Source: Camarhynchus parvulus (lineage: Eukaryota; Chordata; Aves; Passeriformes; Thraupidae). Taken from it: a DNA stretch of 64,000 nucleotides. Made by a program: the position numbers and the translations under genes. Positions 38,027 through 52,227 of the stretch are shown here, piece after piece; within the stretch, counting starts at the first letter, position 1, and each line of letters opens with the position of its first letter. Below the pieces are notes generated by a model that saw only the letters and a list, made by a program, of their open reading frames with translations, was not told the origin of the DNA and searched no databases. The stretch lies in contig NC_044572.1 in the NCBI RefSeq assembly GCF_901933205.1, positions 24,204,501 through 24,268,500 on the forward strand, read 5' to 3'.

Positions 38027-39741
38027 CTGGAACCAGGGCAATGACATGAATCACTGCACTCACATTTCGGATTTAATCTAAATAAGCACCATAAGGGGAG
38101 TATTAGGTAAGTATATCTTTCGAAAGAGACAGATGCTCTGAAAATTAGATAAGGGACAGGCTTAAAGGAGTTCAGTAATTGAAAGCAAATGTGTCAGATG
38201 TCACAGAGTGAAGTAACAAAATGGAAAGGAGCAGACCAGGAGTGACTCAATGGGTGACTTTCATCAGAGTGGGAATTTTTTCATAGCTATTTTCTTGTTG
38301 CCTATGCCTGACAACATGACACAGGGAAACGTCTTTGTGCAGTCTAGAAGTCTGAAAAAACTCACTTAGAAATGGAAACCAGAACTTTTTTTCAAGTATG
38401 TAAACAAAACATTTGAAGTTTTGAAATTTATTTTCTAACAAAAATATTTAAAGCTATTCTTCTTGTATTCCCAAGTAGTTTTGGTTGAGGATAAATCAGT
38501 TATTTAAATTTTATTATTTTCAAAACAAACACAGTATCTATGAACCTAAGTACATGAAAATTCTAAAGATATCCACACCTCAACAATAGAATGTTTTATA
38601 ATGCTACTAAATTTTGAAAATTACTGGAAGACAAGAAGATTAATCCAGTTGACTTTTATGTCAGCTGTGGTCTTGACAATAGAAGAAGCCACAAGGATTG
38701 AAGAACAAGTATGGTAGTGAAGGGTACAGGGTAAAAGAATTAGCCTTCCTTTATGCTATCTCTATAAAAGACTTTCAAATATGACTCTTTGTATCACCTG
38801 GAGTCAGTCTCTCAATGACAATTCCTTACTTCCATTTGACTTTTAAATACACAATCAATTCCATTTTATATTAGTACTATCAAGTAACATAAATTCCATA
38901 ATGCATTGGAAAATAATTTCCAAAATAAGTTCATTTATTTCTAAGCAATGTCCCTACATTTTGTCATAAAGATGATTTGCAATTATTCACAGAGACGTGT
39001 ATTTATGTTGCATTAGCTCATGGCTAGGAGAAGAGATGCAGGCCCAAAATGTAAAACTGAAATATATTGCTGTGGGTGGTTTTTAAAAGACATTGATTTT
39101 TATTCCCCATCTGTCACATTGGTTTGCAGCCAATATCCATCAGTGAGCTGTGTGATTAATGAGGTATTGAAGAAGCAATGAACAATTGCACAGTTGTTTA
39201 ACTTGTTGCTTTATTTTTCCTTTTGCATTAGTATTAACATCCTACAGCATCTGTTGTTAATGCCAGGCATAATAAATATGCTGGATATAGCACACATTGC
39301 TATCAATAGTAATAATAACTAACATAATACACCACAGACTTCTGAAAAAATGAGGCAAAGCCTCTCTGCCTATAACTTTACAAATTCTTCACTCTCTTGA
39401 GGCTGTTCCAGAGCCACAAGTGGCTCCTTGGGAGCCAAGAAAAGCCAGAAGCATGTTTTATAAAAACACCTCTTGTAAAAACACCTCCAGGTCTGGCCCC
39501 TGCCCTCTGTCTCCAGCTCCAGACAGCTGCAAGCCAGGTTACCTGACAGGTTATCCAAAATCAGAGCATCTTTATCTAGTGAAGACCTTCCAGCACTCCT
39601 CAGCAGAAATTTGCTGCTTATTCATAATATTCCAGATTTTTAAATTAATTTCTAAAATGCAAAATCATGGTACTTGAAACATCCAACTGCTATAACAGCA
39701 AATAATGATGCAATACTTATTTAAAGCCTCGTTGATAACAG
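38027..39741. other. Non-coding stretch; possible conserved element at about 38.93-39.33 kb
   Basis: There is no gene. The part 38930-39330 has high-complexity AT-rich sequence with homeodomain-type cores such as TGATTAATGAG and few runs, in contrast with the mutationally degraded look of nearby DNA. That is how vertebrate conserved non-coding elements tend to look, but the impression is not evidence of conservation. Confidence 0.3.
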
Positions 39742-39775
39742 ATGGTATCCCTATCAAGTATGACAGGGATACCAT
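39742..39775. repeat. Perfect 11-bp hairpin, 12-nt loop
   Basis: ATGGTATCCCT (39742-39752) and AGGGATACCAT (39765-39775) are exact reverse complements separated by ATCAAGTATGAC. Confidence 0.95.
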
Positions 39776-41540
39776 GCATCATAAATTACAAAATTATCCC
39801 CAATTGTCCTGCCCTGTACTTGTCCATAATGCCTTCAGTTTCCACATTGTATGGAACAACAATCCAACAATAGCAACAATCAAATCAAGTATTTCTGTCT
39901 TCAGCTGTCTCACCTACTTTACACTGCAGATGAATTACATAGATACCTCAGTGCTACTCAGTGGCTTCAAAAATGTCAGCAGGACCTTGGAGTTGCCATA
40001 ATTTTGGGGGATTTGGAAAATAATGCTTGAAAATGTTTAAGAACTATATTCAGACTTTGTGAGATTCATAATAGCAAACAATCTGAGATGACAGAAAGGG
40101 GGGTTTTTTTGAAAGATGACCTGTGAACTATTAGAATGTGCAACACTTTCTTGGCCTAGAGCTAGTGTTAATCAATTCAGGCTCTTTTATAACACTAAGT
40201 GTCTGGGCTTCAAAATATCCTAAAAAAGTTGCAAATCTGCTTTACATGGTATAATGTAGTTTTTATAAGTAAATCAAATATAAGCCTTTTGTATCTGCAG
40301 CTAATGGGAATTTTCACAGAAACATTTTCACTGTTTTGTCTCCTCTCTCAGAAAGCTAATGAAAGGTTTGTTGTTTTGCATGTGTGCATGTATCTGTGCT
40401 TTCCTTCAGTTCACTAGCAAAAATAGATTCAGAAAATTTGATACCTAGGAAAGAATATGTCTTCATATGCTACATATGCTTCATATGCAAAGCCACTAGA
40501 GAATGATCTATTGAAGGGGCTGAGATCATTGCTAATTACAATCTTCTCTTTAAAGTTTTGAGAACCATAAGTCTGCTGCACAGAAATTTCTTTAGAATAA
40601 AATTCCTGCATTCCAGAATTTTTAAACTCCATAAAATCATGGAGGACACAGGGAGAAAGTGAATCAGGCACTATTGATTTTCTGGCTTTCTCAGTAAAAG
40701 AACAGGGGACATCAAAGGAAACCAAAAGGAGACCTATTCAAAACACACTTTCAAAAACTTGGGGTGTAAATGGTCTGGCTGCAGGGTGTTGTGAAGCTAA
40801 AAGTTTGCATGGGGTCATGGGAGGCTGGATAAGTCTGGGACAATCACCTCATTAAGAACTCCTGAATATGCAGAAGCCACTCTGGTCTCCTGAGCCCTTG
40901 GACCCATGGCTGCGTCTGGCACATCCCGTGTGGTCCGGGCTCTCCTGTGTCTATGCTCCCCTTCAGCCACTTGCTCAGGGACCCGGATAGAGAGAGGATA
41001 TTGAGCTGTACAGGTCTGTACAGATCTTCAGAATGATCTGCTGTGGCCTTTCATTCTTATCTTCCTTCTAGTAATTCTAGATTGTGGGGAAAAACAATGA
41101 TATTGCAAATCTTCCAATATGCTAAAATATTATATGATGTCTTTCTCTTCATAGAAAAATCTTATGTTTCATGTAAGTGTCTAAATATTGCCTATATGGC
41201 CTAGGTTATCTTTTATAGGCAAACAGCATCTATATTGGTGAATGATAATAGCTTCTAAAACTGTTGTATGAACATAGAAGCATTTCTTTTGTTAGGTTTA
41301 AGAAGTTTCCATTAATTTTACTTAGATTGACATTGAAATGCAAAAGACTGTATGCTCATAACATTAGGTATAAAGTTAAAATCAGATTTAATATAGTAAT
41401 AAGGTAAGAAGAAATGGATCAAGATCACTCTGTAGAAATTAAAACTTCAAAATCAAGCCTTTTCATTCCAACTAACTTAATTGTACAATGCATTTAAAAT
41501 TTTATAAAACTGCACATATTCTCAGAATTATTTAGTGTTA
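39776..41540. other. Non-coding stretch
   Basis: No gene or repeat was identified. A short CpG-containing, G+C-richer patch occurs at about 40890-41000. Confidence 0.5.
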
Positions 41541-41580
41541 TATACTTTAAATCAGACATTTATACTTTAAATCAGACATT
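41541..41580. repeat. Exact tandem duplication of 20 bp
   Basis: TATACTTTAAATCAGACATT at 41541-41560 is repeated without any difference at 41561-41580. No further copies flank it, so this is a single recent duplication. Confidence 0.97.
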
Positions 41581-44500
41581 ATCACGGTGAATTTTTTGTG
41601 AAACTCTGGGTTTGGAGGTGTTAAAACTGCCTAAATATGAAACCTACCATTTGTGTCCATCTTGGAAGTGTTTTTGAGTTCTTTTTTTCCAGGAAATATT
41701 TTCCAGCTCTTTTTCCAGAGGGCAAGAGCTTTTCCAGGTTGCGATGCAGGGCAGGGCTCTGAATTGCTTCTTGTATCCTCCCCATCATCCAGTGGCTATA
41801 GAAGAAATTGGTCTCCTAAATCTTGGCACATGGATTAAGTTTTTTATGTGAATACGCCTTTGTGCTATTTTCGTGAGTTACTCCACACCATACTTAGATA
41901 TTTCACAGGCTAAATTGCCCTAGGTTCTGCTAGTGTAAGTCTGTAAATTATTATAATCAGGACTCCTGCTGAAAGGTCCATGAATCCTTCAAAGCAGGAC
42001 TTTCCAGCTGTGCTTGTTCAACGCCCATCACAATCAGGCTTGATTCTTGCCTGGAATTTTTGGGCACTGTAACAATATAGAAAATAATGCTAATAGCCTT
42101 TGGCTGTTGTCTGCAGATGTTGAATCCAGGAGGCAAGGCTCTGCAGGCAGGAAGTACTAAAATACCCCATTTTCCTAGGGCAGCAGTGACAGATTGTTGA
42201 ACTTACGTGTTCCCAGACCAGAAAGGCACAGAAAAATGCTGAAAAAAGAGGGGAGTAGAAATCAGAAACCAATGTGGCTAAAAGACTTCAGCCAGCTTCT
42301 GCTTTCTACTAAACTGCTAAAAGTACCATCACCGATGGTGAGATCCAGGGAACTTTTCTAGTATGATGCTGAGTGAAAAGACACATTTCTACTATGCTTT
42401 TTGGAAAAGACTTTAGTGTGGAGTAAGAATGCTTTCTGTCAAGGCTGTTGCAACAGCTGCTTGCAATCCTGTTCATTCAAATGTAGCCAGCAGGTAAGAG
42501 AATAATCATTTATCAGCCTCTTGCTTTCCTTGCCAGGTATGAAAAAAATAGGTAATGATATGTACAAGGACAATTCTGGCTGGATTAGCCAGAACAAACT
42601 GCCTCTGTTTCAAACCAGGCAACTGGCAGCTTTCATTTCTGGATCAACAGAGGAACTTCACCAGCAAGGCTTAGAATGTCAGCTACACAACAGAGCCAAA
42701 AAACCCAGAAAAGGTCAGAAAAACTCTGCACATTTTTTAAGAGGGGCTCAACCATTCTTGTCTAAATAACGGGACAGAAAATGTCTCCATTTTTCTCCAG
42801 GTTGTAGCACATCAGTACCTTTTCAAGCACTTAGGATACCTCTTTACTCTTGCAGGATAGAAACATTTCTCCCCTTTTCACAGCTCTTAGCAGACCTGTG
42901 TTCCACAGTATCTGCAGGCTGAGAGTAGCTTTACAAGCATCCACAGGAACGTGGAAAACTCTGCTCTGGGGCATCATACACTGTTCTGAGAGTGAACCCA
43001 AAATTCTGAATCACAGTTGTGGCAACGGTAGTTGAACTGTAAATCAGCTTCCAGCATCTGGGTTTTACTGTTGTTTAAGAAAGACAACATTTGTCTCCAG
43101 CTTGAAACAGTTGTAGAAAACAACGTAACTCACTTTCCAGTGGCTTGTACAAACTTATTTTTCATTTGCCACATTAATTTTCATAATTTCCAACTGTCCA
43201 TATATCTCCAACCAAAACCAAATTAGAGCTTATCTACAAAACTCAGACAAAACAACAAAGTTGTCATAATTTTAGGACACTGGCAGGTGCCTCTGCATTG
43301 ACTTGTTTTGTTGTGATAATTATGACCTTTTAAGGACACTTTCAATTTCTCCTTCTTTCCTGCACTGTGTGTTCCACACAGTATGACAAGAGAAGAACAT
43401 CATGTCTAGGGAGCACAAAATCATGTGAACCCTTTCTCTGGGAGCCTCCCGCCTGACACGCAGACAGGGGTACCAGCACTGGTTACTTCATGGAAGTTGA
43501 AAGACAATGTCTTGGCACTAGGTAGAAGATTCCTAATATCAGAGCTCACTACAGGTCACTCAAGGGTGTTACATCAAAGATGTGAATGATACCTTGATGT
43601 TTTATCCCCTCCCAGCTGCCAGAAAAACTGATCAATGCTGGACATGCTTTTTCTAATGAAAACTCAGTCTAAATCTATATTCTTTCTTTCAAAGGAAACT
43701 GTTTAATTTCAAACTTGATTCCATAGCAGGAAGTCTCAGAGAATAAATGAGATTTTGAATTAATCTTAACTTTGAATTAAGCTATTTCCAAGTATGATTG
43801 AACCAAACTATAATGGATTAGTGTTAGATACTCAGGATTCTCCTACTTTTTGATCAAATGACATTGAAAGCATCAATGAAAAATTAAACACTACTTTGAT
43901 CAACAAAGACTGAAATATAAAATTTCAAAATGTTTTATCCTCTTCAGTTTTTCTTTTTTGTATAAATTTTTGTCAATTTTTTTTTTTCAAATGTGTTCAA
44001 GCAACTTATGAAACAAAATGGAATCTTCTTTTTTGGTTCTTTTTTTCCTAGAAGTTGTGATTCCAAAATACTTGCTTCATGGCTGATTGACATGTTCCAG
44101 CTGCTAAAACAAAAATCACAACTTCTTCATTTTGTGCGATGCATTTTAATAATATTGTCTGAGCATATTTTCTGAGGTTGTACACTGTCTGGAGATACCA
44201 ATAATATTGTTAGGTGTTAATAAAGGTTGAGAGACCAGCATGCATTTTCTTGGTGTTTGTATTTATGAGACTGAGATCATTTATTAAATAGTCCAAGAGT
44301 AAATCAATAGCAGATGATATAACTGCAGATCCTGAGTTGCTCTGTCATGTTCCTACTGCTGGATGTCTCTCTTCTTGCAAAGACGGAAGCATGCTCCCCA
44401 GCTGGGGACTTTTATGGGCCAGTAAAAAAAAAATTGATTTTTTAAAATGTACATAAGGGTCATACAAAAATGTCCTGGCAACTAAACAAGATTGGAATAA

Positions 44501-47500
44501 GAGCATTTTATTTCTTACAAACAAATAATTCTAGAGCCTACATCACCAGCTAGTGAAAAGAATTAAATATATCTTCAAACCCTATCCTTTTTTTTAAAGT
44601 ATAAATTCTGCCATTTTTCTTTCTTTTTAAGGGGTGCTTATCTGTTATAGACAAAAAGAGCAGAAAGATTTTCTGCTTTGAAGATATATCCATTTTGTTT
44701 GCATGAATCCAAGAACATTTGGATCTTCTCAAGGCTACATCAAAGAGTTTATCATGTTCAGCATCAAAAAAGTAGTGATAGAGATGCACTTTTAAGAGCA
44801 AAGCCTGTAGCTTCATTTTTGCCCTTATATTTGAATGGGACTTTCAAAAGGAAGAAAAATTACAAGAAAAGGCAATTTTTTACAAAAGGAAAATACTCGT
44901 CTTTAAAATCACTTTTCAATTCAACGGAAAATTAAATACATCTTTCTAAAATAAAGGATTCCAATTAGGAATAAAAAAACCCACTCAGCACTCTATGATT
45001 AATTTAAGCTTTGAAGAACAGTAAGCAATATATTTTTCCTTGAAACTTGAAAGAATATTTCATCTTTAAAGAAAACCAACTTTAATTGTCTCTTAATCCA
45101 ATCCATAGTCTAAATGTGAGTGCAATGCTATGATATCCTGCAGTATCTATCAAAGCAACATTATCCCATGTCCTGTGCCAACTCACTGCATTGTAAAGAC
45201 CTTTTATCTTTGCTTCTTTTGCTTGAGAGGTCTACAGCCACTAATCTCCAAAGCCTCTTCTTTCCCTAGAGAGACATCACACAAAATTGAGTCAAACACC
45301 TCAGAGTTTCTGGTTTTTTCTCTCAATTTCCTTTCTCATCCACCACTGCCTTTCAAAGTCCTGTCAGTACTATTTCCATTACTGATGGGTTAGTTTGTTG
45401 GTTCAGGCAATCACTTTTCAGTTTTATTATCTATTGATGTTTATAAGGAAGCATTGAACAAGTGACCTCAGTTGACACATGAATACTGAGTGGACAGGGC
45501 TTCTTTTTGGCCTCTGTCTCTAATCCCTAATGTTGTTTGAGATCTCATGATCTTTACCGCAATGTGATGTGAACAAATTCTGCCAACCTCCTCAAAGTCT
45601 GAAGGAAAGGCAGTCCTGGAAAGCTTGTCTAGGTGCTAAAAGTGCTTTCCCAATCCTGTGAGTATTTATAAACTGTGCTTGCAAACAAAAATTATAGAAT
45701 TAAAAATTTCGAATTATTTGTTGGGCTACAATTAAATTATAGGACTTATTTTTGCAGGATATTTCAGTGGCCAAAATCATTAATGTAAGGGTCCTTTTGA
45801 TGCTTAGTAAGCACAATAGCTCACATTCTACTTTTAGCTTAGGAACCCCTAATCCACTGGCTGGACATACCTCCATTCTTATTGTCCATAATCTACTACT
45901 GCTACTCACTGGTGGAGACCTAAAAGTTGAGTAGAATGATCTTTGGTATGATATTGGTAAGACAGTTATTCTATTCTTATGTTTATGTCATTATATCTGT
46001 TTATACCATCTCTCTATTTGTGTGTGGAAATGAAATAATGCTATGGTTACCCTCAGATCCATTCTAATGTCTTTTCATATAAGATTAATAAGGATTAATT
46101 TAATAACATTTAGCTAAAGAAATTAATTTAATTACACTGCAAACTACAAAATCTAATGCATAGCTAAGTGTCAACTCTCCAGAGAACTGACACCACTGTG
46201 ATTAATGCTATAATTTTTCTTGTTCTCCATGTCGTTGGGCACAGAACTTGTCACTCATTATCTCAGACATATAGCATGATGATAAGTGGAGACAATGCAT
46301 GATTCTCAGCTTGTTTCACACTTTCTGCCCTCAAATGAATCCATTTGTCTCCTGTGAAAAATCTAGATTCAATGATCTAGGTCTGAAAATGAATGGCATA
46401 TCATATTCTTCTTGTCTGCATAACTTTTACTGATGGAAAAGCAAAATGGCATTGATGCTTTCATTTTTCTGATTGTCTTCACTTGCATCTTGGTTTCAAG
46501 TCAGCTACCTGGTCATTATGTTTGGCCAGGCTACATAAAGTTATGTACAGTCACCCTGGCAGTCTACAAAGCACTTCTAATTTCTCTATCCCACTTTTGC
46601 AGATTAAGGATATCCTGAGTTTCCCTGGACACTCTGAAGAAGGATTCCAGTGGAGACAGCTCAGCTTATATATGATGCTCTTTTTTGAGGAAGCAGCCTT
46701 GCCTTTTTGAGTCTCTTGATGCACCACCCCTAACTCTAGACAATACTGCTGGAGTTGTAATTTCTTGAGCACCAGACCTCCAAACCAGAGAAGGTGAAAT
46801 GCATAAAGGTTGCAGATTAGTCCATAATTACAAATTCTTGACAGGTTTAGATGTAGGGGTCATGCTTACAAGTGTTTCTTTGCCTAGCCATGGCAATGAT
46901 TTACAGTCCCAGCACTGCATCTCTGTGAGCACCAAGGAGTCCCCCAGCAGCCCCTAGGCATTCACTTCAAGGGGAAAGAAAATGTCCACATGTTCCAGGA
47001 CTCCCAGGCAGCGATTACTTGGGATGGAGATGAAGTCTCCAAGCCACCTCAGTGCTCTCTGTGTCCTGTTTGGACATGTCACAGTTCCTTTTTGCATACT
47101 GCCTGAGATTCCTGAAGGTAAAACCACAACGTATTTTTCTGCCTCATAGAGACAAGGCATTTTAACAGATCAATTTTTACTGAAAGACTATTGTTAAGGG
47201 AATTTGGTACTTCAGCTGAAGCAGTTCTTGGACCTTTTCCACTGTCCTTTAATAAATGTGAGTACTTAAGCTGGTGATCAGTCATAACCTCTGCTGTTTC
47301 TGCACAAAGATCTTCATCTATGAGGTCAACTAAAGTGATTGTTTTATACAAGAAACTCCTTTTAAGTATGCACTGAATTCTCAGCAGGAATTACAGCTTA
47401 TTATGGAAGGTTAATATCTCATTGAATAGGGAGCTGGATTTGTGTCAAATTACTTCTTGCAGAGTTTCAGATTGCCAAATACCTGCTACACAGGAATAGG

Positions 47501-47930
47501 CTTCCTTCAAATGCAACATGACAGCTTGTTTAGAAAAAAATCACTTGCAAAAGCATTTATTAATATAAACCAGAAAGACTTAAAGATGTGCTGTATATGT
47601 TCCAAGCTAGTAAACTCAATAGCTGTCCACTAGGCTTAAGTGTACCCAAGATAATACAGAAGACTGCAGTTGCATCTCCATCTGTCTCGTGTGCCTTAGG
47701 ATTCCACAAAATCTAACTTGGAACATATTTTTGGCACATAGTACTGAGAGGAGAACAAAACTACCAGTACTTGCTCGATGTTTGTACCTCCACCCTCGGT
47801 CCTAGCATTGTTGTCACGGCTGCAGCAAGACACAGTACGAGCACATCTTGTAGGGACACCAGTCTGGCAAGAATTACACACGCTTCATAAACAGTTCCAG
47901 ACAGCAGTAAAAAATATGTAGCGCTGTATT
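41581..47930. other. Long non-coding stretch, no recognised element
   Basis: AT-rich sequence with no gene that I can support. The minus-strand frames 46954-47160 (68 codons) and 47079-47351 (90 codons) overlap, and the second has a fairly protein-like composition, but no domain is recognisable. No LTR or LINE blocks were seen. Confidence 0.5.
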
Positions 47931-48514
47931 TGGCATGGTTTAACTGCAGCTCGCAACTAAGCACCAGACATCTGCTTGTTCAACCTTCCCCAGGCTGCAG
48001 GGGGGCAAGAAATTTGGAAAAGGGAGAAAACTCTTGGATTAAGAGGAGTTAATAACAATAACAACAATAACAACTACAATAATGAATATATAAACAAAAC
48101 CAACAATAACAGTAATTAAAAGGAAGAGAGCAGAGATAAATAAAGCTTAAGAAAGGCAAGCGATGAAAATTAAAATAATTGCTCACCACCAACTGATGGA
48201 TGCCCAGCCAGTGCCTGAGCAGTGAACTCCTGAACAACCTTCCCCCAGCTTTATATACTGATCATGATGCAATATGGTCTGGAATATCCCAGTGGTCAGT
48301 TTGGGTCAGCTGTCCTGATTGTGTCCCCTCCCAACTCCTTGTGTACCCCCAGCCTCCTGTCTGGTGGGGTGGTGTGAGAAACAGAAAAGGCCTTGATCAG
48401 CAATAACAAAAGCATCCCTGAATTACCAACATTGTGTTCAGCAGAAATCCAAAACACAGCCCCAAAACAGCTACTGTGAAGAAAATTACTTCTAGCATAG
48501 CCAAAACCAGTGCA
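47931..48514 (-). mobile_element. Solo LTR, ERVL-like bird group, copy 2
   Basis: This is the reverse complement of the same LTR group as at 23.6 and 54.5 kb. It opens TGGCATGGTTTAACTGCAG and CAACTAAGCACCAG, and closes CATAGCCAAAACCAGTGCA. In between are an AAC/AATA-rich tract (48050-48120), GCTCACCACCAACTG (about 48181), a TATA-type TTTATATAC (48251-48259, read in reverse), TGGAATATCCC (48280-48290, the mirror of GGGATATTCCA) and GTCAGTTTGGGTCAGCTGTCC (about 48295). Flanking pentamers (GTATT and AATAG) do not match. No viral coding sequence adjoins it. Confidence 0.9.
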
Positions 48515-51500
48515 AATAGATGCCCAACAGGCTTAATCAGTTCAGGTACGTGCAACAGACTTCCTGAGGTCTTGTATTTTTGAAATCCAAAAATGAACTT
48601 CTTATGTGGATTGTAAGCATTCTTTATTTAGTCATTGAACCTAATTTCATCTTCCAGCAAAAATTACCAGCATGAGGAAAAGACTATTGACCACATTTTA
48701 CTACCCTCATTCAGGCTGAGTACTGGTTTATCCCACTGTCCTAACTGACCTGCCCAAGAAATAAGTGAATGAGCCCACAGCACTGCTGTACAAGCAGACA
48801 GGGCGAGACTCAAAGTCAGGAGTAAGCTTACAGCCAGGGTTTTTAGGTATAACTTGCTATTTCTTCCTAAGGCCAGATTTTTTTAAAGCAGCATTGCAAC
48901 ACCTTGGCACTTTTAAATATGGTCTCACCTCCTCCTTTTCCAGCACAACTAGATTATTAATAAATTGATTGTAAAACATAAACCCTGTTCTTTTTCATGC
49001 ATATTTGCCTGTTCCGTTTGTTACACATAAAGCCCATGGCTCCTACTTAGCTATATTCATGCAGTGAAGATCAATAATGACATCAAATGCCAAAAGACAT
49101 GTACCCATTCAGAATGAACAAATACTTGAATTTTTTGGCAAGCACTTTGAGAAGCATTTATCTTTTATCTCTGTACTTCTTCTCTAAAAATGTGCATGGA
49201 TTCTGTGCAAAGATAATGACAAAATTAATTGAAAAATGCCATTACAACAATGTCTTACATCTAATGACCCTTGTTCCTTAACTCAGCTCACAGTGCTGTG
49301 TGTTTCCAGAGTACAATCAAAAAGAGGAGTTTTCAGACACTATCCTTCTAACTTTTCCCATCTGTTTTAGAAACATGCAAACCATCTTCCCTTGGAGCCT
49401 CTAACATCTTAAAGCACCGTTTCAAGCCAGTGATAATTGCTGTGTGGTCCCTCACTGCACTCAAAGCACACATACAGAATGATAATCACTGCACTTCTGC
49501 CTCCATATCATATTACAGCCAGGTTCCTACTGGGAAAATCCTCCCTGTTTGTCAAGAAAATAGATCTAGGTTACGCTTTCTGTGAAAAAGTGGGAGTGAA
49601 AGCAGTGGGGGAGCAATGCAGAAGACAGAATGAGTTTTTAAGTGTTTTTTGCAGTGGTACAGCTGAGTGTGTTAAGCCTCAGACATATCCTGACATGACC
49701 AAACCATCCCAGGCTGAAATATGTCTTTTCTCAGGGCAGAGCAATCAGTGCATTGGAGTCTGTCTTTAATATTAATTTTAAACTTTTTAAGACCCATGAT
49801 GGGAAGGTTATAAAGACCAGCCATGGAAACTTGCTTTAAATTGAACATATAGATTTATGACTAAAAAATTGCACAGTTACATCACTGGTAATGAACCTTA
49901 TTTGTTCCTCATTTAAGAAAACCTTATAAATTCTAACTGTCCACTTTTTTCTACATACAACATCTGAAAGATCAATATCTGGAAAGTTTCACAAGTCTGG
50001 ATAAATGCATGAAACCCAGAGTATTGTTATTAGATTTAGCATTTATCCAGAAACAGGTACCCAAGCAATTAAAGCAACCCTTTAGTGTGCCACAGTTTTA
50101 TCCTTTAAAAAAAAAAATATTTTAAGAGCTGCTTTTTTCTTTCATTACTGCAAATGGGTTAACAAGGGTGGCCAAGCATCTCGTGTCAATACTCTGAAGG
50201 CAGCTCTGCTAGTTCATGTCCCTTTGTAAGGCCCTCAGCATTGCAATCCACTTGCTGTTCCCAGCCAAAGCAATTCTGCAACACACTTGTCTAGCCACAG
50301 ACCATCTGTGAAGAGCAGAATGGAATCTTCCTCATTCATGGAGGTGAGTCTGAGGAACAAATTGCAGTGGTCTGGCTTGTTTTGGTGGTTGATTATTCAG
50401 AAGTCATTGCATCATGACAAAGCAATCCTTTCTTTCAGATATAAGACCACTCAGAAGTGATTGCTATCCAACACTAAGAACTGGAAAGAAAGCAGTGGCT
50501 TTCAGATAAACAAGCCTCCTCAAATACCCTCAACATCCTGACTTGGTGATGAGGGATGTTAAAGGAGGTCTCATTTGGAGATAATGTCTGAAAACTGACA
50601 GAAACCTTGAAGGATTTTTCCAGCTAATATAGAGATATAAATCTTGGAGACTTTTTTTGTGTTCTGTAAATAAATGCAAGAAATCCATTCTTTCAGAGAG
50701 GAAAAATGTAGCTAGCCTTTTACTTTTTAGTGGGTTTTTTGTTTCTCTTCTATTTTTTCTCACAGTAGGGTGATTAATGCCTGCTGGTGATCCTGTGGCA
50801 ATATCTCTGTGCCAACAGCAAGATGATAAAGGTTAAGTCAGACATTGGCAGACAAATAGACCCAGCTATCTTCTCAGCCATCTCTACGTGTCACAGAGCA
50901 GTGTGAGGCACCTCACCTGTCAGCACACCTTCCCACCAGCATTGGGGTTATACAGCATGACTGCCCCATGTCAAACTCCATCACTTTTCTAGTCAAAGAC
51001 ACTTTGCATACTCATTTCACACATTTTAAAGCAGCTCTTAAACCACTGACCTCTTTCATACAGACACTAGAAGACCAAAATAGAGTGAAACAGCAGACGG
51101 AGAAGACAAGCTCCAGGACTGGATCCTCCTCATAACCAGGGATGGGAGGAGTGCTGAACAGCTGAGACTCACTGCAGTTTCAGCTGGTGCTTAAACAGCG
51201 GAAAACGTGGTGAAGAGCTATTAAAAAATGGGAGATGCTCAACCAGCTGCAATCCTTGTGCAGGGGAGGACGGAGAGAATAATTTATCCTGTGGATCCAC
51301 AGGTGCCTTCAGAAGACTTAACCTCTAGGAGCAGCCTTCCCCAGATGCCATTCCCTGTTAGGAAATGGTCTGGAGGCAGAGCAGTTCTCCACAGCTTGGG
51401 CATTGATCCACATCTCCATGGGGAAGTGGATAAGATTTTCAGGAGGATGGCAGGAGCAGCAAAGAGGACACTGTAGGACTGGTTGGGGTATCAAACAGCA

Positions 51501-52187
51501 TGGTAGGTTCTTTGACTGATGAAAAGCTTTCTCTCAAAACTGATTTTGATGTGAAATTAAGTTTTCAGCAAAACAGTATTTTTCTAAGTACTGCCTGTGT
51601 TCTGGAGGCAGCTTTGATTTCTTTATTGCTTGAAAGAACTACTTAGAAGTTGCCATTTTTGTAGCTAAAATATGCCTAGAATCTTACTTTCTGCGTGTTT
51701 TAACTGAAAAATGTATTTTCCACTAGGAAAAAAACCTGCAAAAATATGTCCAACTTTTTCTGCTGTCAACTTATCTTCTATTTTACAACACAAGAAGTAT
51801 ATCTGTGTGCTTTTCAAGGTATCTATAAGCATAGATAAAATAAATGCAGAATAGGATAAACAGAGTTTACCTTGCTTAATAATAAGGCAGTACTTCTGCA
51901 ATAAAAAAAAGTCTTCCTTAGATCCTATTAAATGTAATGAAATTGCCAGCCACTCTGTTACCTCTAAAGGTTTGGATCACTTTTCTCAGCAATACACTTC
52001 ACATTTTCCCTTAACCTTTAGACAGCTGGATTACCTTCTGACTTTACTTTTCGGGAGTTACTTAGATGCTGGATGGAATGACTGCAGTTTTCTCTTCTAA
52101 ATGTTTCCATATATAGAAAACAAATCAACAAATCCATCAAATTCTGATCTGCTTTCTCTCACTGTCTAGCTATAAATTATTTTTAAT

Positions 52188-52190
<3 letters not shown>
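48515..52190. other. Non-coding stretch, no recognised element
   Basis: No supportable gene. Frames at 49437-49769 (plus, 110 codons) and 51228-51476 (plus, 82 codons) have no recognisable motif. The part at 51050-51480 is moderately G+C-rich and of unknown origin. Confidence 0.5.

Positions 52191-52224
<34 letters not shown>
52191..52224. repeat. Homopolymer of 34 T
   Basis: This is an unbroken run of 34 T, preceded by TTTTTAATTA. It could be a simple-sequence run, or the A-tail of a minus-strand retrocopy whose body would lie to the right (52225 onward). I cannot recognise a body or a flanking duplication. Confidence 0.95.
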
Positions 52225-52227
<3 letters not shown>

